Assembly: GCA_001630475.1 (NCBI GenBank)
Contig: KV419405.1
Location: 683,841-747,840, forward strand
DNA length: 64,000 nucleotides
Origin: Sistotremastrum niveocremeum HHB9708
Lineage: Eukaryota; Basidiomycota; Agaricomycetes; Sistotremastrales; Sistotremastraceae
Direction: 5' to 3'
Positions 57,389 through 64,000 of the stretch are shown here, in pieces; positions within the stretch are counted from its first letter, which is position 1; every line of letters begins with the position of its first letter. The translations under genes and the position numbers were made by a program. The notes under the pieces are model-generated. The model ran no database searches, was not told where the DNA came from, and saw nothing but the letters and a program-made list of their open reading frames with translations.

Positions 57389-58387
57389 ATGTCGGTAGCT
57401 GTTTCCACCACCTTAAACTACTTCACGACCCCGACGTTGGATGGTCTCAAACCCTGGTCCAAAACGCTTCCCAATCCTGAGACTGGAAAGCGCGAGTCCA
57501 ACTGGACGAGCCAGAACTATGAGGTCAAGATCACCAACGTCAGAGGAGATGAAGGTAGCCCCATTCTTTGCTTCTGGAAAATAAAGCTGAATCAGTCATT
57601 GCCTTAGATACCGGCTTGGACGTTTCGGGCTTCGAGTTCTTCAACGAACCTACCCAGCTCAAAGATTTTAATGACGAAGAGAAGATCAAAGAAACTTATT
57701 ATGCGGAAGCAATCTCGATCATTAAAAAGCATACCGGCGCGACTCGGGTCGTCATCTTTGACCACAGTCAGTTATATTCGAGCCTGTTTCGAGTAAACCT
57801 CACGAGTCACTGTAGCCATTCGACGTCACGATCCAAATGCTAATGGAGATCATCCTTCCAACCGTCAGCCAGCGAGGTTGGTTCATGTTGACCAAAGTGC
57901 ACCAGCTGCAGTCGCGAGAGTCCATCGCCACCTTCCTCCCGAGGACGTCCCCGGTCTCCTCTCTAAACGTTTCCAGATTATAAACTTGTGGAGGCCAATT
58001 TCCCACCCTGCTGATGAGTCTCCGCTCGCTCTCTGCGACTTTAGGAGTATCGACAAGGGCGAGGACCTGGTACCACATACCCTCAGATATCCTGACAGGG
58101 ACGGGGAGACCTATACTGTCAAGTACAATCCGAATCACAAATGGAAGTATCTGAAGGGGATGAAACCGGATGAAGGTGTCCTGATCAAGTGGTGAGAAAT
58201 CATGAGCTGTGTCTCGTACCTTGGCCCCGACTTTCTAACTTATCATGACGTCGCTAGCTTCGATTCAATCAATGACGGCAGTGTTGCCGAACTGACGCCG
58301 CACACCGCGTTTATCGACCCAACCACCCCCAAGGATGCCCCCCTCCGCCAGTCCATCGAACTGCGCACTCTCGTCTTCTATGACTGA
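57389..58387 (+). CDS. AsaB/CTB9-like (GA4 desaturase family) oxidoreductase, 280 aa
   Basis: Exons 57389-57554, 57596-57766, 57816-58191, 58258-58387. STTLNYF at the start, KITNVRGDE, DTGLDVSGFEFF, HTGATRVVIFDHTIRR, VHVDQSAPAAVARVHRHLP (probable metal His-x-Asp), FQIINLWRPI, and the C-terminal PRDAP-like PKDAPLRQSIELRTLVFYD match the fungal family that includes aspirochlorine AsaB, cercosporin CTB9 and gibberellin GA4 desaturase. These act on secondary metabolites by oxidation or desaturation. In this window no synthase, P450 or transporter lies beside it, so its substrate cannot be inferred. The first intron could also end at 57609, which also keeps frame. Confidence 0.85.
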
Positions 58388-58947
58388 ACTAGGTAGATCT
58401 CGCGGAGGTAGCGAAAGTGATCGAATTTGTGTACTCTTGTACCTGTAAATCATGTTGTCTGTATCATTAGCCTTTCTGAATTCCCCTTGTCGCACGCATC
58501 GTGAAATTCCCGTGTACGTACAGTAGTGCCCGTCCATCAAGACTTCCCGTTCAAGATCGCGGGATATTGCGCGCTCGTCGTTGTCTCTAAGCCGAGGCAG
58601 CCGTTCGAAACTAGGGTGCGTGAGAGGTATTTCAAATTGTCTTTAGAAAGTTGCGCGATAGATCGACTCTTAGCAGCTCTGATTTTTTGCCTACTCCCAG
58701 ATGATGGCTGCAAGATCACGCTGGCGGTCGTGCTCATGGACTAGTGGCTTTGATGTGGTTGATTCCGACGGTGTGAGTACGAATGAAGAGAGCGGCCAAT
58801 GAAGGACGATCGTGGGGGCTCGTAGAACGCAACAAAGATTTCTGGAAAGAATACATAACAAAGCATTCGAAATCTAACATTCCATCTTGTTCTACTCCAC
58901 ATTCCGTGCTAAAACCACGCATCCACACTAGCGATAATGTTTCATAT
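58388..58947. other. Intergenic between convergent genes, no gene seen
   Basis: 560 bases from the oxidase stop to the GH5 stop. Short frames only on both strands; no repeat or RNA gene recognised. It holds two 3' UTRs. Confidence 0.5.
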
Positions 58948-61146
58948 TCATATCAGACTCAAAAGGGTGGGATCAAACCCAGGAGGTAGGAGAGACTTGG
59001 GAAACTGTGCAGCAGGGCAGGCCACTTCCGGTAGGATTTCGGGGACTGTACCCGAATCAGGGCAGAAAGCAGAAAAAAGATATGCTTCACGAACCTTGGG
59101 CGCCACTAATTTGGGTCGCATGATTAATCTTCGAAAATGACGTCAGTTCGATCGTGAGTCACATCTACGTAATACAGGCACGGACCAAAACGTCGCCGCG
59201 TGTAGTGTAGAAAGAGCTACGCTGGTAATAGAAAGAAAATCCATCGTCGTGCTCTGTAGAGAAATGCTGAGACCGGGGGAGCGGCAAGAGTGACGACGAA
59301 CACATACCGACGTACTGACAACATTGGTCGTCGTGGCCGAATATGGACCAGAAGAAATCTCCGGCGCCCTTCGTCTCCTTGATGACGTCAAGAAAATCGG
59401 CTACATCGTCTCCACCGCTCTGATTTTGGTTGCGCAAATAAGCCAAGTCCGTCTGAGGTACAGGAACAGAGAGATCGCGTACCTGGCCAACCCAATCGAA
59501 TTCACCGGCAAGGTAATTCCGATTCACAGCGTTGACTTGAGCGAGGCCAGCGTTCAGTTTGGTGATATTGGCGGGATCTGCCGCAGGACACTCAACAACA
59601 GTACAAGCGCAATCAAAACCTCAACATGACGCACAGAAATGATCTGAACTTTAAATCACAATCAGTCGAGCATTCACGAGGGTCGACTTGGAATGCGCTC
59701 ACAAGATATCGACAACTGTGTTCTCGAGTTGTCCGGTCCCAGGATAGATACCGTCTATGGAGTGACATAACATTAGAGAAAGTTGTCTAGAAATGAATGC
59801 AAGAACATACAACTGCCGTCCACTATATTTGAAACGTCAAGTTTTTCACTTTCCCATCCAATTAAACTTACAGAAGAGGTGATTAGGAGCGAGGCTTTTG
59901 ACTAATTCTCCGATTTCCTTCGTCCAAGCAGGTGGCGCCGGACCATCACCAAAGAGGACGGCCGCCAGTTCGTTCCCAGATTCCCAACCTGGATGGAATG
60001 AGGATATGAGATGGCTTGAAAAACGTTAGTCACCTAATATCGTGGGATCGTCTTTCAATGCAATCCCAGTGTAGCGATTGACGTGCTGACTCGTCATCAG
60101 TCAATAGAGTGATCATTCATAGAGCGAAATCTTTTACCGTCAAATGCTGGGTGATATATCGTTTGAAACTGTCAACGATTGCTGTGGTATTGTAGAAATA
60201 GGCCCCGACATCAGGTGGAGTAATGTTTGAGCCAGTGCCCTCAAACGGTATACCGTGCCACCCAATAAATTGATATCGTCCGCCATGATACCAGTTATAC
60301 TGATAGACGTCACGTCAGCTAGAGCTTAATTGAGAACTGACGCTTTTACATTGTCGACAAGCGGAATTAACAGCTATGGGAGACAATCAGCATCTGGTGG
60401 TCATTCTGCAGCGCAGCACTGCTCGCCTTGATGCCGTAGAGGCGCGCAACCAAGATAGCAAAGTCGATTGATTCATAGGCAGCATCGTTAAACACGCCCA
60501 ATGAGGGTTCGACACTGAGAGGGTTCCCTACGGAAATGCCCAAGGTGTGTCCACGAACAGCGGTACCTCGCATTGCCTATACACATCAGAATGAGTTTCC
60601 AAACAGTATGCATTATGATTGGTACTTTACCGAAACGATGCCAAAGACCTCAACAACCCGGCGTTTGCTGGGGTAGGAGGGATCCGGACTACAAGCCATC
60701 AATCAGTCACGAAGCAATCGCCCTGTGGCCGAAATCTTCTAACATGACGTTTTCGTCCAACCCGAGCCAATAGATGTTGCCGCCGACAATTCGGAAGTCT
60801 TTGCCCAACAGTGTGAGTTTTGTTCCATCTCTATTTCAGCGTGAGAACTTCGATAGAAATAGGAGAAACCTGGCGATTCGTACCGTTTGACAAACGCGTT
60901 TCTTTTAGCGAGATCATATGCGGTAGGTAGGGTTGGCTTAGGAAACACGACAGTTGTATTGGCTTCTGCACACGTAGATTGCGGAGGGCTCGATGTAGTG
61001 GCGCTGGTAGCTCGGGAGTCTAAGAACCGTCGCAGCTGAGCTTCAGAAAGTCCCGTTATCTCGGATAGTTCAGAGGGAAGAACCAAAGCCTTGGCGAAGC
61101 ACACCACAGTTAGACTCAACAAAAGTCTGGTAAACTGAGCACGCAT
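58948..61146 (-). CDS. Secreted glycoside hydrolase family 5 (beta-mannanase-like), 465 aa
   Basis: Sixteen exons on the minus strand: 61146-60884, 60830-60744, 60688-60631, 60576-60427, 60373-60350, 60299-60138, 60085-60034, 59988-59872, 59822-59811, 59754-59703, 59648-59635, 59577-59483, 59419-59308, 59253-59186, 59128-59095, 59045-58948. A signal peptide (LLLSLTVVCFAKALVLP) leads to GGNIYWLG, RGTAVRGHTLG, IPLVDN, NWYHGGRYQFIGWHG, LGWESGNEL (acid/base Glu), HFYP, and NYLAGEFDW (nucleophile Glu). These are GH5 clan-A landmarks, closest to mannanase-like fungal enzymes that attack plant or fungal wall polymers. The fourth intron starts GC, not GT; exons 9 and 11 are 12 and 14 bases; the 63-base intron 12 is in frame. 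The 3' three exons were placed by phase and by the VACP block. Confidence 0.82.
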
Positions 61147-62245
61147 TGTGGGAAGGAACCTGAAATTCTGGCTTTGGACTCTTTCACGAATGTCGTTCTT
61201 ATACCGCCATCGTATTATGCTTCTCGATGATCAACAACTTGAACGTGATCATCGATATGTATGTTCATGGAAGCATCGAAGACGATGCACATGACAGAGG
61301 ATCGTCACGAACATCGCTGAAACATCGGAAATTTGGGCGCGAGCCACTACGTGCGGCCCGTATACTTTGCAGTGCGATTGATCGTTAGTTGACCAAAGCA
61401 TCGCAGCTATAACATACCGCGACTGAAAACCGAACGATTTTGAGTACGTATACGTATAGGCCGAGACTTTGCAAATACATACATGATTATATTACGGCGG
61501 GCCGCACAGAAACTGGAGGCGTTGATTGGTATGGTATGGCCATGGATGCGGAACGCTCGAAGATGATCGAAACAGACTGCATTCGTGATGCAGAGGTCGG
61601 CTTGGGCCCGCAGGCCCGCACTAGGCTAGCCACGAGGGGAAGATCCTTCGCATGCTGCTAGCGCTACGAGAGGTCAGCCGACGACAGTAGCTCGCAGATG
61701 CTCCAGATAAAGCCCGCGGCAATTGAGATTTTGGCCATTAGAAAGGGTGTTCTGGATTTGAGGAGCCAGGTCTGGAATTGGACTCGGAGTGCCCAAAGGC
61801 TGATGAGGATGTGGTCATGACTCATGACGGCATTCCGTCAGGTTCATTTGGCCCCCGAGGGTTGTCAGGAGAGTAATAGCTAATTTTATCAATATGATAT
61901 TAGAACGTCGAGTTGCAGCTTCACTCACATGGCCCTATTTCTCGATCACGCCGAGTCGCTGGCTGTCGCCGACTCATGGTGTTGATTATATTGCATAACG
62001 GACTCCAACAAGCTGTTCGAATTTGAGAAGAGATGTGACGACGAGCACAACAGAATAAAGGGCCGTAGTACGAAGTGGTAGGACGCGGGAGCTATCAGAA
62101 GGTAAGAGACGGTGGCAGCGCAGCATTGAGTTTCCTGAAATGGAATTGGCTTCGCTTACTTGGGTACGCAGCAGCTTCACGCCTTCTCAGCCTTTTTCTG
62201 TAAAAACGAACGCCATCATTACTTCTGGTCATCTTTGACCGCCTC
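61147..62245. promoter_or_regulatory. Divergent promoter region of the GH5 and GUP1 genes, no gene seen
   Basis: 1.1 kb between the GH5 start (minus) and the GUP1 start (plus). Short frames such as 61440-61661 on the plus strand have no recognisable product. Several GATCGAT/ATCGAT and GTATACGTATA stretches (61235-61260, 61441-61460) are palindromic, but I cannot assign factors. Confidence 0.45.
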
Positions 62246-64000
62246 ATGGGAGGAGACGTTGTGATAGAAATGCCTTCTGATCTCCGCTCGACGCCAAAGC
62301 CTTTGGTCGTCGAAGTCGGCGCTCTGCCTCGTCGTGGCATCACCGCCCTCACAGTCGAAACACCCACTTCAACGCGCTTTGCACGAATAGATCCCACAAG
62401 ACCACCCGCACGATGGAAGTCTCCAGAGTTCATCTTATATGGGATCATCTTTGTCGTCGTAGTTCCGATCATGGTCTGGGTGCCAGTGACATTGAGCCAA
62501 TGTCAGACCATTCAGATATGTGCATATCTGGCCTGGTCTGAATTCTTTTTACCCAGATGATAGTCCCAACTATCCGCTGTATGCTCATCGTCTCTCGTGG
62601 GGATGGATCGCTGGACGAAAGATCGTGCGTCGCGCAATGCTTTTCTCGCCTCAAGCCTCACCTTAACTCAGGACAACAGTGACTCCCAATATCGCTCATT
62701 TCGTAACAATATACCCTCTTTAATCTTTCTCTCCGCTGCGTTCCTCGCCTCTGGTCGACTATTCGAATTCTTCCGCCCTGAGGCGAGATCAGACAAGCTA
62801 CAGCGTACGAGCTTTCTGGCGAAGTTCTCCATATTGGTCCTCTTCGGCCTCCATGGGACGAGTGCACTGAAGGTCCTAGCTATCATGGGCCTTAATTATC
62901 TCGGCGGAAAATTACTCGCCGGCACCAGAATAGCTCCATTTGCTACATGGGTGTTCAATCTATCTGTGCTGTTCCTGAATGAGGCATATTCAGGTTACCA
63001 CTTCAGCTCACTACATCCCTCCCTTGGATTCATGGTACTCCCTTGCTTTTTGAACAATTTCAACGATTGTTTAATATACTGTAGGATAACATCAGCGGAT
63101 TTTACCCTCGGTGGCATGTCAACTTCAACATCACTATGCTTCGCCTCATCTCGTTCAATATGGATCGACACTGGGCACACGTCAAGGCCGGTTCCGAGGA
63201 TGTACGTCCATAATCTACAAACGCCCTCCCTGCTCATTGAATTCTCCACAGACGGGTCAAGCGCTGAACGAAAAGCAGAGAACAACAGTTCCCCTAGCAG
63301 CTGAAGATTACTCATTTCAAAATTATCTCGCTTACTCTTTGTACACCCCGCTGTACATTGCCGGCCCAATCATGACATTCAACGATTTCCTCTGGCAGGT
63401 ATGTACCTGTGCTGTTTTGGCTCAGAGATCAGCTCACAACCCACCAAGCTAAGGCGTCCGCTTGAAATCAAGAAATCGTCTGTTCTGAACTACGCGATTC
63501 GCTTCTTATCCTGCTTTCTCACCATGGAACTTATACTTCATTTCATGTATGTGGTCGCCATCAAAGACACCGCCGCGTGGAGAGGCGACTCGCCTTTCGA
63601 GCTTAGTATGATCGGTTTCTGGAATCTCATCATCGTTTGGCTGAAGGTATTTTGTCCTATTGTCAGAATGCTTCTGCTTTCTAACATGACACCAGCTCCT
63701 CATCCCGTGGAGGTTTTTCCGGTTGTGGGCACTTATGGATGGAATGGATCCACCCGAGAACATGATCAGATGTATGGCAAATAATTACTCTCCCTTGGGA
63801 TTTTGGAGAAGTTGGCATCGAAGCTATAATCTCTGGATTGTGAGGTATGTTGAGCTCAAAACAATCATGCATTATGCTCAGTTTACGGTCAGGTACATTT
63901 ATATCCCGTTAGGAGGCACGAAGAATGCGCTACTTTCTATTATCGTCGTCTTCACATTCGTGGCATTATGGCATGATTTGTCATTAGGACTCCTTGCCTG
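62246..64000 (+). CDS. GUP1: Glycerol uptake protein Gup1 (MBOAT), 5' part, cut by the window end
   Basis: Exons 62246-62501, 62557-62624, 62672-63034, 63085-63201, 63252-63398, 63449-63646, 63696-63844, 63893 to beyond 64000. A cytosolic N-terminus precedes the first membrane helix ([19 protein letters not shown]); further helices follow in [18 protein letters not shown] and the family signatures [82 protein letters not shown] and LWHDL, which holds the MBOAT active-site His. Gup1 remodels GPI-anchor lipids by adding a C26 acyl chain in the ER; the glycerol-uptake name is historical. No synteny needed; the 3' end is outside the window. Confidence 0.93.

Noticed and set aside
58960-58995. GGTTTGATCCC-like stretch resembling a tRNA T-arm or B box
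   Set aside because: It lies in the last GH5 exon and no acceptor stem, D-arm or anticodon arm can be built around it.
55600-62245. Secondary-metabolite gene cluster around the AsaB-like enzyme
   Set aside because: No synthase, terpene cyclase, P450, transporter or regulator in the neighbourhood; only one tailoring-type gene is present.

Overview
The window is 64 kb of a filamentous basidiomycete nuclear genome, most likely a mushroom-forming agaricomycete. The basis is gene-dense DNA on both strands, almost every gene broken by many short introns of about 42-70 bases, several exons of only 9-17 bases, short 5' gaps, and protein families or family variants typical of Agaricomycetes: an atypical G-alpha subunit, a Ser/Thr-rich single-pass sensor with a conserved EAIKWPEL tail, and an AsaB/CTB9-like desaturase. 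I see no rRNA, tRNA, CRISPR, prophage or transposon. About 36 protein-coding genes are supported; exon joins were set by hand from GT/AG (or GC/AG) signals, reading phase and family conservation.

Layout. 1-6.2 kb: the tail of a Dbp5-type helicase, a mucin-like membrane sensor, an extended SDR reductase/epimerase, TAN1 (tRNA cytidine acetylation adaptor) and the beta subunit of actin capping protein. 7-20.2 kb: an atypical G-alpha lacking the catalytic Gln, cyclophilin PPIL3, the Rag GTPase GTR2 divergent from the polyphosphate polymerase VTC4, an O-fucosyltransferase-like enzyme, and neutral trehalase. 20.9-33.2 kb: mitochondrial exoribonuclease DSS1, a C2H2 probable nucleolar protein, an ENV7/STK16 kinase, a large disordered protein, a NOPCHAP1-like factor, VPS51, a membrane-anchored calcineurin-like phosphatase and a Gln/Met-rich protein. 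33.4-44 kb: OMA1 protease, SVF1, an uncharacterised protein with a conserved C-terminal module, the RPL4 chaperone ACL4, an F-box/LRR-like gene with an uncertain N-terminus, and MRX10/RMND1. 44-56 kb: SNU66, AMACR with a peroxisomal SRL end, SelO AMPylase, PTPA, a Maf pyrophosphatase, the checkpoint clamp HUS1, and an isochorismatase-like protein lacking its nucleophile Cys. 57-64 kb is looser and more accessory: an AsaB/CTB9-like oxidase, a secreted GH5 glycosidase with 16 exons, and the start of GUP1 (MBOAT), cut by the window end.

Most genes are core eukaryotic housekeeping genes. Three themes recur. First, many genes lie head to head with 16-235 bases between start codons, and two pairs make functional sense: GTR2 with VTC4 (vacuolar nutrient signalling and polyphosphate) and a Maf NTP pyrophosphatase with HUS1 (nucleotide pool and DNA damage). 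Second, four nuclear-encoded mitochondrial proteins (DSS1, OMA1, MRX10, SelO) carry recognisable presequences. Third, two enzymes keep their fold signatures but have lost the textbook catalytic residue. No obvious multi-gene novel system is present; the best candidates for new biology are the G-alpha variant, the uncharacterised protein at 37.1-38.3 kb, the disordered protein at 26.8-29.0 kb and the isochorismatase-like pseudoenzyme.
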